This document shows positions 48,742 to 58,116 of a stretch of 58,501 nt of DNA, piece after piece (positions within the stretch are counted from its first letter, which is position 1; every line of letters begins with the position of its first letter). Under the pieces are notes generated by a model. It did no database searches. It worked only from the letters and a program-made list of their open reading frames with translations, and was not told the origin of the DNA. Both the position numbers and the translations under genes were made by a program. Source of the DNA: Ruthenibacterium sp. (GTDB lineage Bacteria > Bacillota > Clostridia > Oscillospirales > Ruminococcaceae); contig JAHHSK010000003.1 in the NCBI GenBank assembly GCA_020025255.1, positions 1 through 58,501 on the forward strand. Direction: 5' to 3'.

Positions 48742-50018
48742 AACATGCGAAGGAAACGAACAAGCGCCGGATCCACCGTCTTGCGCCGTGCCCTTCATAT
48801 GATGTGGAGGGGCTGGAAAGCTGGCTTTCCGAAATGGCGCAAAAGGGCTGGATGCTGGAACAGGACGGGATTTTGCTCGGCTTTTTCACCTTTTCGGCAT
48901 GCAGGCCGCAGAAGATGCGCTACCGGCTGGAGGCCGCGCAAAAGCAGCCGAGCCTTTGGGCAGAAGATAACGGACGGCCGCGGCCGGAAGAACTGGAGCT
49001 GAACGAAGCATACGAATGGGAATATGTCGATCGTTACGGGGATTTTTATATCTACCGTTCGGCATCGGCGGATACCAGAGAGATGCACACCGACCCCGAA
49101 CTGCATGCGATGACGTTGAACGCGGTGAAAAAAAGAAGACGCCGGGCACTGTTCCAGACGTTCTTTTTCCTGGTTTTGTATCCGGTTTTGCTCTGGTGGC
49201 CGCGCCGTATTTCGGTGATCCATTTTGTTCTGGGCTGCAGCACATGGCTTGCACTCGGCTTTTTGCTGCTGGCACTGCTGATCGTCATCGGCGCGCTCCG
49301 GGAGCTGGCGGCACTTTCCCGCTATCAGAAAAAGCTGTGCGGGCAGCCGGTGTGTGAAAAGCAAACCGATACGGCAAAGCGGGCGGCGCGGCACTATGCT
49401 GTGCTGGCGGTGGAGATCGTGCTGACAGCTGCGGCTGTTTTCGGCGGTGCTCATAGGTGGTATGTTTCCGCTATGGGGGAAAATCAGATCCCACTGCGCG
49501 AATATGAAGGTGCGGTTCCGTTTGCAACGCTTGCGGATTTTGCCGGCCCCATGGCGCAGGATTACCGCCTGGCCATGGAGAATGTGCAGGTGTATGGGAA
49601 TGGCTTCAACACGGTGGAGCTTTCCCATGACCCGCTTGCACCGCGCATGATCGAATGGCGCGAGCGTGCCGATGTAACGCAGCAGGACGGCACCGTGCTG
49701 AGCGGCATCTATACCGTGCACTACTATGAAATGCGCACGCAATGGCTTGCTGAACGGCTGGTAAAGGGAATCAGCAAGGAAGAGCGGCACGAAAAAGGCT
49801 TTGCGGAAAAATCTGCGCCGGATATTGACGCGCAGGACGTTATGGCGTATGAACTTTATACGGAACAGCTGCTGTTCCGCAAAGGAAACATCGTGGTGCA
49901 CGCGGAAATGGTTCGCATGTACGAACCGGAAACGGAAACAGAAAAGGACGAAAGCTGGATGCATATTCTTGCCGAAAGCATAAACGCCGCGGCGCAGGAA
50001 AAAGAACACGGCGGGTGA
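48738..50018 (+). CDS. DUF2812 membrane protein
   Basis: 426 residues. The N-terminal 120 residues (APCPSYDVEGLESWLSEMAQKGWMLEQ, then EYVDRYGDFYIYRS) are a DUF2812 domain, and hydrophobic helices lie near 148-163, 172-198 and 236-256. An extracytoplasmic C-terminal domain of about 165 residues follows. DUF2812 proteins are almost always paired with a PadR regulator; their function is unknown, possibly in envelope stress or ABC transport. The ATG follows AGGAGG inside the padR gene. The C-terminal part is longer than in a bare DUF2812 protein. Confidence 0.88.
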   Translation: MKHAKETNKRRIHRLAPCPSYDVEGLESWLSEMAQKGWMLEQDGILLGFFTFSACRPQKMRYRLEAAQKQPSLWAEDNGRPRPEELELNEAYEWEYVDRYGDFYIYRSASADTREMHTDPELHAMTLNAVKKRRRRALFQTFFFLVLYPVLLWWPRRISVIHFVLGCSTWLALGFLLLALLIVIGALRELAALSRYQKKLCGQPVCEKQTDTAKRAARHYAVLAVEIVLTAAAVFGGAHRWYVSAMGENQIPLREYEGAVPFATLADFAGPMAQDYRLAMENVQVYGNGFNTVELSHDPLAPRMIEWRERADVTQQDGTVLSGIYTVHYYEMRTQWLAERLVKGISKEERHEKGFAEKSAPDIDAQDVMAYELYTEQLLFRKGNIVVHAEMVRMYEPETETEKDESWMHILAESINAAAQEKEHGG

Positions 50019-50065
50019 TGCGCTGTAAAGGCGCACGGCACAAATCAAAAGAAACGGAGAAGCAT

Positions 50066-50452
50066 ATGATACAAGTGGTGGCGGCACTGATCCGTGAAGG
50101 AGATCGGATCCTGATCGGCCAACGTCCTGCGCATAAGGCGCGCGGGCTTTTGTGGGAATTTGTCGGCGGCAAGGTGGAACCGGGCGAGACAAAGCAGCAG
50201 GCACTGCGGCGCGAATGTCAGGAAGAACTGGCGGTCACGGTTCGCGTGGAAGAAGAATTTGCACACGTTATGCACAGCTATTCGGATGTCACGGTGCAGC
50301 TGACGCTGTTCTGGGCTTCGATCGAAGCCGGCACGCCGCAGAAGCTGGAACACGAGGATATCCGCTGGATCACGGCAGCGGAAATCGATCAGTACGAGTT
50401 CTGCCCCGCGGATCGGGAAATTCTGGAAAAAATCAAAGCAGATCACGCGTAA
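50066..50452 (+). CDS. Nudix hydrolase, MutT-like
   Basis: 128 residues. The Nudix box is complete: GGKVEPGETKQQALRRECQEEL near residues 37-58, with G, E, RE-x-x-EE spacing that binds Mg. VVAALIREGDRILIGQRP at the N-terminus and LLWEFVGGK fit the 8-oxo-dGTP/CTP pyrophosphohydrolases (MutT/NudG group), which cleanse damaged nucleotides. The ATG at 50066 follows ACGGAGA by 8 bases. It lies 47 bases after the DUF2812 gene and may share its transcript. Confidence 0.93.
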   Translation: MIQVVAALIREGDRILIGQRPAHKARGLLWEFVGGKVEPGETKQQALRRECQEELAVTVRVEEEFAHVMHSYSDVTVQLTLFWASIEAGTPQKLEHEDIRWITAAEIDQYEFCPADREILEKIKADHA

Positions 50453-50536
50453 GAAAGGACAACCGCGCATCCGAGTGGTTTTCGCCCCTTTTTCGCTCAA
50501 AATGCACGGCGGGCAAGGAAAAGGTATCGATTTCTG

Positions 50537-50566
50537 TCGACTTTTTCGGGGATTCTATGCTATACT
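50537..50566 (+). promoter_or_regulatory. Promoter with extended -10 for the EF-G/YacP fusion
   Basis: TCGACT (50537-50542), 18-base spacer and TATACT (50561-50566) preceded by TGC, an extended -10. It is 38 bases before the start codon. Confidence 0.55.
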
Positions 50567-50603
50567 GAAAAAAATGCAACGATCAGGAGGGGACTCCTTT
50601 TTT

Positions 50604-53222
50604 ATGGAGAAAAAAAGCAAAGTGCCGCTGAACGTAGGGCTTCTGGCACATGTGGATGCGGGAAAGACGACCTTGTCGGAAGCGATGCTCTACTGCGGCG
50701 GAATACTGCGCCAGCAGGGGCGAGTGGATCACGGCACGGCATATCTTGATACCGATGCCATGGAGCGGGAACGCGGCATCACGATTTTTTCAAAGCAGGC
50801 AGTGCTGCCGCTGGGGCAGTTTGAGCTGACGTTGCTGGATACGCCGGGACATGTGGATTTTTCCGGCGAAATGGAACGCACCCTGCAGGTGATCGATTAT
50901 GCGATCCTTGTCATCAGCGCAACCGATGGGGTGCAGAGCCATACACTTACGGTGTGGAAACTGCTGGAACAGTATCACATCCCAACCTTTTTGTTCATCA
51001 ATAAAATGGATCTTGCCAATGCAGATAAAAATGCCGTCCTGCAGGATCTTCATAAATCGTTGAGTGGAGCCTGTCTGGATTTTACGCGGGAGGATGAAAC
51101 CCTGCTGGAAGCGATTGCACTGCAGGATGAGCAGCTGGCAGAACAGTATCTGGAAAACGGCACGCTGACCGTACAGGAAATCGCCGGTGCGGTGGCGCAG
51201 CGAAAAGTGTTTCCCTGTTTGTTTGGGGCAGCACTGAAAACACAAGGGGTACAGCAGCTGCTGGATCTGTTTGAACGCTTTGCCCGCAGCCCGCAGTATC
51301 CGGCAGAGTTCGGTGCACGGGTGTACAAGATTGCACGCGATCCGCAGGGCGCGCGTCTGACGTATCTGAAAGTGACCGGCGGCACGCTGAAAGTAAAGGA
51401 TGTTCTGAAAGGAACGGATGAGAACGGGCGGCAGTGGCAGGAAAAAATAGACCAGATCCGCATTTATTCCGGCGCGCGCTTTTCGGCAGCGGAACAGGTG
51501 AGTGCCGGAACGGTATGCGCTGTGACGGGTCTTTCCAAAACCTGTCTCGGGCAAGGGCTTGGCAGAGAAAAAGCGGCACGTCCGGCAGCGCTGCAGCCGG
51601 TGATGAGCTGCGAAGTACGCCTGCCGGAAGGCTGCGATGTGCACCGGGCGGTGCAGGATTTCCGCCAGCTGGAGGAAGAAGAGCCGCAGCTTCATATCGT
51701 GTGGGATGAGCGACTGCAGGTGATACGGCTGCAGATGATGGGCGAAGTACAGCTGGATGTCATCAAACGCATGGTCTGGGAGCGATTCGGCCTTTCCGTA
51801 GGCTTTGCACCCGGCAAAATCGTATATAAAGAAACAATCCAGTCCCCGGTAGTGGGAATCGGGCATTTTGAACCGCTGCGCCATTATGCCGAGGTGCATC
51901 TTTTGATGCAGCCGCTGGCAAGAGGAAGCGGGCTGCAGCTGGAAGCGGCGTGCAGCGAGGATATGCTGGATAAAAACTGGCAGCGTCTGATCCTGACACA
52001 CCTTGCCGAACGCACCCATGTGGGCGTGCTTACGGGCAGCCCGATCACGGATATGAAAATCACGCTGATTGCCGGGCGCGCGCATGTCAAGCATACGGAA
52101 GGCGGGGATTTCCGCCAGGCAACATACCGCGCGGTGCGTCAGGGGCTGATGCAGGCGCAGAGCATCCTGCTGGAACCGTGGTATTCGTTCCGCATTGAAG
52201 TGCCGCCAGAACAGATCGGCCGTGTCATTTCCGATGTGCAGCGCATGGGGGGCAGTTTTGACCCGCCGCATAATACACCGCAGACAGCGGTGCTGGAAGG
52301 GCGCGCGCCGGTTTCGGAAATGCGCGGCTACCCCGCCATTCTAACGGGCTTTTCCCGCGGGAAGGGGAAAATCAGCTGTACGCTTTCCGGCTACGAGCCA
52401 TGTCATGAAACGGCGGCTGTGGTGGATGCCGCCGATTATGATGCGCAGCACGACACGGAAAATCCGGCCGATTCGGTCTTTTGTGCTCACGGTTCCGGTT
52501 TTATTGTCCCATGGCCGCTGGTGCCGGAATATGCCCATGTGCAAAGCGCAATTGCACAGCCGCCGCAAGAAGAGGACAAGGCAGGTGCGTTTAAGCCGAT
52601 CCGCCCAGCAGCACCACCGGATGCCCGAACGCAGGATTCCCTTGCACAGGAAGCAGAGCTTGCCGCTATTTTTGAACGCACCTACGGCCCGGCAAAGCGC
52701 AGGGAACTGTTTCGCACGGTACCGACGCCGCAGAAGGAATATGTGTATGAGCCGTCCGGCCCGGAATATTTATTGGTAGACGGGTACAATATCATTTTTG
52801 CATGGGATGAGCTGCGCGAACTGGGGCGTGAGAATATGGATGCCGCGCGCACGGCACTGGCTGATATCCTGTGCAACTATCAAGGATTTCGAAAATGTCA
52901 GGTGATTTTGGTATTTGATGCGTATAAGGTAAAGCACGGCGCAGGGGATGTTGCCAAATATAACAATATTTTTATTGTGTATACAAAAGAAGCGGAAACG
53001 GCGGATATGTATATTGAAAAAACAACCTATCAGCTGGCAAAAAAACGCAGGGTGCGCGTTGTCACTTCGGACGGAGCCGAGCAGATGATCATTCTCGGGC
53101 ACGGGGCCATGCGCGTTTCCGCATCCATGTTTCACGAGGAAGTAGAACAGGCAACGCGGGAAATCCGCGCGCTGATCGAAGAAAGCAACCGGCGTAATGA
53201 TCGTTTAATGAAGTCAAAATAA
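50604..53222 (+). CDS. EF-G/TetM-type translation GTPase fused to a YacP (Rae1)-like NYN nuclease domain
   Basis: 872 residues. The GTPase part has G1 AHVDAGKTT at 15-23, G2 RERGITI, G3 DTPGHVDF at 79-86 and G4 NKMD at 133-136, followed by the domain II-V order of EF-G and ribosomal protection proteins up to about residue 640. A Pro/Ala/Gln linker leads to a C-terminal NYN_YacP domain from about 722: LLVDGYNIIFAWDEL with D726, VILVFDAY, TKEAETADMYIE and VVTSDGAEQ supply the acidic nuclease residues. Such proteins are often annotated as tetracycline resistance determinants, but this one is chromosomal and fused. ATG 50604 after AGGAGGGG at a longish spacing. Confidence 0.9.
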   Translation: MEKKSKVPLNVGLLAHVDAGKTTLSEAMLYCGGILRQQGRVDHGTAYLDTDAMERERGITIFSKQAVLPLGQFELTLLDTPGHVDFSGEMERTLQVIDYAILVISATDGVQSHTLTVWKLLEQYHIPTFLFINKMDLANADKNAVLQDLHKSLSGACLDFTREDETLLEAIALQDEQLAEQYLENGTLTVQEIAGAVAQRKVFPCLFGAALKTQGVQQLLDLFERFARSPQYPAEFGARVYKIARDPQGARLTYLKVTGGTLKVKDVLKGTDENGRQWQEKIDQIRIYSGARFSAAEQVSAGTVCAVTGLSKTCLGQGLGREKAARPAALQPVMSCEVRLPEGCDVHRAVQDFRQLEEEEPQLHIVWDERLQVIRLQMMGEVQLDVIKRMVWERFGLSVGFAPGKIVYKETIQSPVVGIGHFEPLRHYAEVHLLMQPLARGSGLQLEAACSEDMLDKNWQRLILTHLAERTHVGVLTGSPITDMKITLIAGRAHVKHTEGGDFRQATYRAVRQGLMQAQSILLEPWYSFRIEVPPEQIGRVISDVQRMGGSFDPPHNTPQTAVLEGRAPVSEMRGYPAILTGFSRGKGKISCTLSGYEPCHETAAVVDAADYDAQHDTENPADSVFCAHGSGFIVPWPLVPEYAHVQSAIAQPPQEEDKAGAFKPIRPAAPPDARTQDSLAQEAELAAIFERTYGPAKRRELFRTVPTPQKEYVYEPSGPEYLLVDGYNIIFAWDELRELGRENMDAARTALADILCNYQGFRKCQVILVFDAYKVKHGAGDVAKYNNIFIVYTKEAETADMYIEKTTYQLAKKRRVRVVTSDGAEQMIILGHGAMRVSASMFHEEVEQATREIRALIEESNRRNDRLMKSK

Positions 53223-53343
53223 CACGAAAAACTACACACGATCTGTGATAAAATACATTTGCTGCGATTACAGCAAAAGCACAGTGCCCAAAGAAAATAA
53301 GCGGGCTTTGACACCATAAGCCGGAAAGGTGTGGAACGGGGGA

Positions 53344-54798
53344 ATGAAAATGAAGCGTAAACGGACAATGCGGGGAATCAGTATGCTGCTGCTGGCGGGT
53401 GTGATGTTCTGGGCAGCGTTCGGTGCAAATGCGCAAGGCGAGCAGGAAAAGGCGGAAAATCCAGCAGCACAGCAGCCGACAGCACCGGAATTGACGACCG
53501 GCATCTCCGTATCGGCACACAATATGGATAAAGCTTCGTGGGTGCTTACGGATCGAAACCGCGCAACCAAGATCCAGCTTATGTCCAGGACATCGGTGAT
53601 TTTGGAAAGCGAACAGGAAATGGCGTCGGTTTATATCATATGGGATCACACTCCGGATTCGTGGAAACTGCTCTGCGGGGACAGCGAAATCGAATTCGAT
53701 CGCGAAAACAGCTTCCTGCATCAGTACGTTGCGCTGCCGGAGCAAACAACGCGCATCGAGCTGAAAGCGGAAGATGACAGAGGCATCCTGTGTGATGTAT
53801 ACATATTCGGAAAGGGTGAGGCCCCGGATTGGGTGCAGCGCTGGCAGATGCCGTATGAGCGTGCCGATCTTTTGGCGCTTCCCACCCATGCAGATGATGA
53901 ACTGCTTTTTTTCGGCGGGACGCTGCCTTATTATGCAATCGAAAAGGGGTATCGGGTTCAGGTTGCGTATCTGACCAACCACAACGGGGAGCCGTATCGT
54001 CCGCACGAGTTGCTCAATGGGCTGTGGAGCTGCGGCGTTCGGGCGTATCCGATCATCAGTGATTTTCCGGATTACTATTCGGAATCCATAGAACATGCCA
54101 TGGAATTGTATGATGTGGAGCAGGTGCTTTCCTACCAGACCGAGCTGATCCGGCGGTTTAGGCCGTATGTGGTTGTGGGACACGATACCGCAGGGGAATA
54201 CGGGCATGGCGTGCATCAGCTGAATGCCTATGGCCTGATGCAGATCGTAAATAAAACAAATGATCCCGAATGGTTCCCGGAAAGCGCAGAAAAATACGGC
54301 GTGTGGGAAATCCCGAAGCTGTATCTGCACCTGTACCCCCAAAATAAGATCGTTATGGATTGGAACGTCCCGATCGAGGAGGCTGGCGGCAAAACAGCGT
54401 ACCAGATCGCCTGTGAAGCGTATCAATGCCATGTTTCCCAGCAGCGGAGCTTTCAGATGGGGCAAAAGGATCGATACCGATGTTCTGATTTCGGGTTGGC
54501 GCATACAACGGTAGGCAAGGATATTCAAAAACACGATTTTTTTGAAAATATCGTGTTTGAAGAAGAAACCATCCAGTTGCCGCAGCCGCCTGAAAGCAAG
54601 AGCGAAGCGCAGAGTATTTCCGATCCGGCACACGAAATGCCCTTGCAGGAGCTGGAAGCACCCGCTGAAAACGGAAAAGAGCCGCAAACGAAAGCATCGG
54701 TTCCGCTGTGGCTTTTCGTCGCGCTCTTGGCGGCAAGCGGCATGCTGCTGCTTATGATATGGTACGCTGTCCGGCGCAAAGCAAGGAAAAAAGAATAA
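53344..54798 (+). CDS. Membrane-anchored PIG-L/LmbE-type deacetylase
   Basis: 484 residues. An N-terminal signal sequence (GISMLLLAGVMFWAAFGANA), a beta-rich domain (about 50-165), then a PIG-L deacetylase domain whose first metal motif is LPTHADDELLFFGGTL near 182 (usual form PHPDDE), with VVVGHDTAGEYGHGVHQLN near 280 supplying the HxxH pair. A transmembrane helix (about 455-476, WLFVALLAASGMLLLMIWYAV) and basic tail close it. It probably removes acetyl groups from GlcNAc units of a surface glycan. ATGs at 53344 and 53350 both follow GGGGGA; the second has better spacing. First gene of an envelope cluster. Confidence 0.85.
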   Translation: MKMKRKRTMRGISMLLLAGVMFWAAFGANAQGEQEKAENPAAQQPTAPELTTGISVSAHNMDKASWVLTDRNRATKIQLMSRTSVILESEQEMASVYIIWDHTPDSWKLLCGDSEIEFDRENSFLHQYVALPEQTTRIELKAEDDRGILCDVYIFGKGEAPDWVQRWQMPYERADLLALPTHADDELLFFGGTLPYYAIEKGYRVQVAYLTNHNGEPYRPHELLNGLWSCGVRAYPIISDFPDYYSESIEHAMELYDVEQVLSYQTELIRRFRPYVVVGHDTAGEYGHGVHQLNAYGLMQIVNKTNDPEWFPESAEKYGVWEIPKLYLHLYPQNKIVMDWNVPIEEAGGKTAYQIACEAYQCHVSQQRSFQMGQKDRYRCSDFGLAHTTVGKDIQKHDFFENIVFEEETIQLPQPPESKSEAQSISDPAHEMPLQELEAPAENGKEPQTKASVPLWLFVALLAASGMLLLMIWYAVRRKARKKE

Positions 54799-54823
54799 GC
54801 ACTACCGACAAAGGAAGAGAATC

Positions 54824-55891
54824 ATGAAAAATATAACGATCGTACTTCCCGCACTGAATCCCGATCAAAAAATGATCGAAGTGGTAAACGGGCTGCTGAA
54901 GGCGGGATTTGAGGATATCCTGATTGTTGATGACGGAAGCGATGCCCGGTGTTCTTCTTATTTTGAACAAGCGGCGCAGCATCCGGAATGTCGGATTTTG
55001 CGGCACAACAAAAATCTCGGAAAGGGACGTGCGCTGAAAACGGCATTCAATGATTATCTCAATCACAGTAAACCGGAATCTCTGGGCGTGGTGACGGTGG
55101 ATGCGGATAATCAGCATCATATTGATGATATCGTGCGGTGCGCCAAGGCGCTGCAAGAGCATCCCGATAGCCTGATCCTTGGCACAAGGGATTTCAATGC
55201 GCCGAATATTCCGTTTCGCAGCCGCTTTGGAAACAAGCTGACGATCGGAATGTTCCGCTTTGCGTGCGGCATCCGGGTGTCCGATACACAGGGAGGGCTG
55301 CGCGCGATCCCGCGTGCCTTGACACGGGAGTTTTTGGATCTGTACGGCGAACGGTTTGAATATGAAACCAGCATGCTCATGGAGATACGCAATCAGAACC
55401 TTTCCGTTGTCGAGGTGCCGATCCGGACAATTTATCTTGAAAAGAATAAATCATCTCATTTCAATCCGATCCTGGATTCCTTTCGCATCTATCGTGTGCT
55501 TTTAAAATTTATTATCTCGTCAGCAGCATCACTCGGAGTGGATTTTTTGATGTTCTGGCTGATACTTCGGCTGCTGGGTACAACCTGCGAGCTTTCTCAG
55601 CGTCTGTTTGCGGCAACGGTGCTGGCGCGCATCGTATCTTCTCTTGTAAATTATGCATTGAACCGCACCGCAGTATTCGGCAGTAATGGCAGTGTGAAAA
55701 GCACCGTATACCGATACTATCTGCTGTGTGCAGTGCAGATGCTGTGCTCTTACGGCGGCGTTTATCTGCTGTGCCGTATCTTCCCGCCGTCTATAATGGG
55801 GGCAGAGGTCATCAGCAAGCTGGTGGTGGATTTCTGTCTGTTCCTTTTGAGTTTCCATATTCAAAGGGAATGGGTGTTCAAAAGACATTGA
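54824..55891 (+). CDS. Family-2 glycosyltransferase with GtrA membrane domain
   Basis: 355 residues. Residues 1-220 are a GT-A fold: ITIVLPALNPD, LIVDDGSD near 35, VVTVDADNQHH near 90 (the DxD metal site), and DTQGGLRAIPRALTREFLDL, as in dolichol/undecaprenyl-phosphate sugar synthases. Residues 225-350 carry four helices of a GtrA domain (SSAASLGVDFLMFWLILRLLG, RIVSSLVNYALNRTAVFGSNG), a proposed flippase for the lipid-linked sugar. One protein would thus make and move an undecaprenyl-phosphate sugar. Start follows AAAGGAAGAG. 25 bases after the deacetylase gene. Confidence 0.92.
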   Translation: MKNITIVLPALNPDQKMIEVVNGLLKAGFEDILIVDDGSDARCSSYFEQAAQHPECRILRHNKNLGKGRALKTAFNDYLNHSKPESLGVVTVDADNQHHIDDIVRCAKALQEHPDSLILGTRDFNAPNIPFRSRFGNKLTIGMFRFACGIRVSDTQGGLRAIPRALTREFLDLYGERFEYETSMLMEIRNQNLSVVEVPIRTIYLEKNKSSHFNPILDSFRIYRVLLKFIISSAASLGVDFLMFWLILRLLGTTCELSQRLFAATVLARIVSSLVNYALNRTAVFGSNGSVKSTVYRYYLLCAVQMLCSYGGVYLLCRIFPPSIMGAEVISKLVVDFCLFLLSFHIQREWVFKRH

Positions 55892-55910
55892 AGGAGGCGG
55901 AGAAAAACAA

Positions 55911-57008
55911 ATGGAAAATATGACCTATTGGAATGAAAATGAATCAAAAACAGAAAGCCTTCGTGAGACAGAATCGACAAAGCCGGAACAGCCGGCGTGC
56001 AAATCGAAAAAACCAAGAAAAAAACGAACGGCGGTGCTGGCAAAGCGGATTGCACTGTGCCTTCTTTCGCTGCTGTGTTCGGTTTTGATTTTTGCATTCG
56101 CCGGCATGGCGATCATCTGTTACGGCCCCAGTGAAGCGGCGCGGGATCTTTTTGTGGTTTCCGTCATGGAAACCAGTGCGGCAAAATTCCTGGCGCATCT
56201 TTATTTCAGCGAGGAAGAGGTCGAAGCGATCCTTGCGAATAATGCAGTGAAGGAAACCCAGGAGATTACCGATGAAGCCCTGGTTACGATCCCCCAGCCG
56301 GAAGATGCACAAGCGCTTGATTTGAACGGGCTGGAAATCGTGGATGTCAAAGGAAACACATTTAAAGGCAAAATGATGATCGTAAACGATCCTTCGCGCG
56401 TTTATGTGGCAACACCGCCGCGCTTTGGCGCAAATGTTGCGGGAATGCGCGTATCGGAAATGGTAGAACGCGATGGAGCGATTGCGGGCGTGAACGCAGG
56501 CGGCTTTGCGGATGAAGGCGGAATGGGGCTTGGAGGCCAGCCGCTGGGCATCGTTATAAAAGAGAGCGAGCTTGTGTATGGTTCGCCCAGCACCTCCTCG
56601 ACGGTAATTGGTTTCGATGAAGAAAACCGATTGATCGTGGGGCAGATGACCGGAGAGCAGGCGCTGGAGCGCAGGCTGCGGGATGCTGTCAGCTTTGGGC
56701 CGGTGCTGGTTGTAAATGGGGAACCCGCAGAGGTAAACGGAACCGGGGGCGGGCTGAACCCTCGCACAGCGATCGGGCAGCGAAAGGACGGCGCGGTTCT
56801 GATCCTGGTGGTAGACGGAAGGCAGGCGCACAGCATTGGCGCAACCTATAATGATCTTGTGGACGTAATGCTGCAGTTTGGTGCAATCAATGCGGCAAAT
56901 CTGGACGGGGGATCTTCTTCCCTGATGATTTATGAAAATGAGATCATCACAACCTGTGCTTCGTTGTATGGGCCGCGCAAGCTGCCGACAGCGATCCTTG
57001 TGAAATAA
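55911..57008 (+). CDS. NAGPA-type phosphodiester glycosidase family protein
   Basis: 365 residues. A cytoplasmic basic N-terminus, one transmembrane helix (about 46-70, IALCLLSLLCSVLIFAFAGMAII), then an outer NAGPA domain: AGVNAGGFADEGG near 190, LNPRTAIGQRKDGAVLILVVDGRQ near 282 and NLDGGSSSLM near 327 match the 'exopolysaccharide biosynthesis protein related to N-acetylglucosamine-1-phosphodiester alpha-N-acetylglucosaminidase'. The role may be removal of a sugar-phosphate diester from wall polymer. The start is 20 bases after the GT2 stop, with GGAGGCGG ahead. Confidence 0.92.
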   Translation: MENMTYWNENESKTESLRETESTKPEQPACKSKKPRKKRTAVLAKRIALCLLSLLCSVLIFAFAGMAIICYGPSEAARDLFVVSVMETSAAKFLAHLYFSEEEVEAILANNAVKETQEITDEALVTIPQPEDAQALDLNGLEIVDVKGNTFKGKMMIVNDPSRVYVATPPRFGANVAGMRVSEMVERDGAIAGVNAGGFADEGGMGLGGQPLGIVIKESELVYGSPSTSSTVIGFDEENRLIVGQMTGEQALERRLRDAVSFGPVLVVNGEPAEVNGTGGGLNPRTAIGQRKDGAVLILVVDGRQAHSIGATYNDLVDVMLQFGAINAANLDGGSSSLMIYENEIITTCASLYGPRKLPTAILVK

Positions 57009-57038
57009 TGCCGCAGGGCACAAGAAAGGAAGGATCCT

Positions 57039-58109
57039 ATGAATTCCCAAAAACAAAAAAAGGTTTTTGGCGGCTATAAAAAGTTTATGGCGGTGTTTCT
57101 GGCTATCCAGGCGGCAGCGATCGCTTTTGGCCTGCTCTATTTATGGCAGGCACTGAAATCATACGAAAACAGCATGCCGGTGCATTGCGCACAATACGCG
57201 CTGGAATTATTCCAAAATCAGCAGTTCAATACCATTCGGGAAAAAAGCGGCTTCGAGCCGACTGCCTATGCTTCAAATGAGGATTTTGACGCATATCTCC
57301 AAAAACGATTGGAGGAAGCCGGAAAGCTGGAACTGAAAAAATACCGTGCCGGAGCGCAGGAAGCGATCTATCTTGTGAATTCGGGGGAGCAAACGCTGGC
57401 AAAGGCGGTTTTGGAAAAAAAGCAGGAAAGCGATTCCTTTGGAAATGCCGGGTGGAGACTGGCAAGGCTGGAGGATGTGTATGCGATGCACGAGCCGATC
57501 GTAGTGCTTGCGCCGGAATTTGCAAAGCTTACCGTAAATGGGAATGCGGTGGAGGATACCCTGCGTACCTTGCAGCAGACGCAGTATTATGCGGGATTGC
57601 CCGAAGCGCTTCCGACGCCGATTCAGGCATGCTATACACTGGAGGGCTTTCTTGCTGATCCGCAGATTGCAGCACAGGCACCGGACGCGCAGGAGTGCAT
57701 CGTTCAAAAAACGGAACAGCCGAATGTGTATGAAGTAAAAGCCCTTCTTGCAAAAGAACAGGTGCCTGATGTGCACGAGCTTGCGGTGGATGCGGCAAAG
57801 GCGTATGCACGGTACATCAGCAAGGATGCAAGTTTCCAGCAGGTTGCGAAATATCTTGTGCGTGGAAGCGATTTTTATAACAGCCTGAAAACATTTTATA
57901 ATGGCTGGTATACCGACCACACATCGTATGCGTTTGAAAATCTGGAAGCGAAGGATTTTACTGCATACAGTGCCGATCATATTTCCTGCACAGTTACATT
58001 TACCTATGTGATTCAGGGAATAGAACGTCATGAATATCCGACTGCCTATGAAATTTTTACGGTGCGAACCGAGGATGGCTGGCGCGTTGCCAGCATCAAT
58101 GTTTTGTAA
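57039..58109 (+). CDS. Membrane-anchored extracytoplasmic protein, function unknown
   Basis: 356 residues, family not recognised. A short basic N-terminus and one transmembrane helix (about 17-38, MAVFLAIQAAAIAFGLLYLW) leave 315 residues outside. The last 90 (about 255-356; SDFYNSLKTFYNGWYTDH, DHISCTVTFTYVIQG, YEIFTVRTEDGWRVASINVL) have the helix-plus-sheet pattern of an NTF2-like fold. Start follows AGGAAGGATCC. Last gene of the envelope cluster, ahead of a terminator. It may be an accessory or sensor of the glycan-modifying enzymes before it. Confidence 0.8.
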   Translation: MNSQKQKKVFGGYKKFMAVFLAIQAAAIAFGLLYLWQALKSYENSMPVHCAQYALELFQNQQFNTIREKSGFEPTAYASNEDFDAYLQKRLEEAGKLELKKYRAGAQEAIYLVNSGEQTLAKAVLEKKQESDSFGNAGWRLARLEDVYAMHEPIVVLAPEFAKLTVNGNAVEDTLRTLQQTQYYAGLPEALPTPIQACYTLEGFLADPQIAAQAPDAQECIVQKTEQPNVYEVKALLAKEQVPDVHELAVDAAKAYARYISKDASFQQVAKYLVRGSDFYNSLKTFYNGWYTDHTSYAFENLEAKDFTAYSADHISCTVTFTYVIQGIERHEYPTAYEIFTVRTEDGWRVASINVL

Positions 58110-58116
58110 CAGAAAA

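Noticed and set aside
50604..53222. Tetracycline resistance gene (tetM/tetO type)
   Set aside because: The sequence is an EF-G-like relative with a fused nuclease, no attenuation leader or mobile context, and codon use like its neighbours; resistance cannot be claimed.
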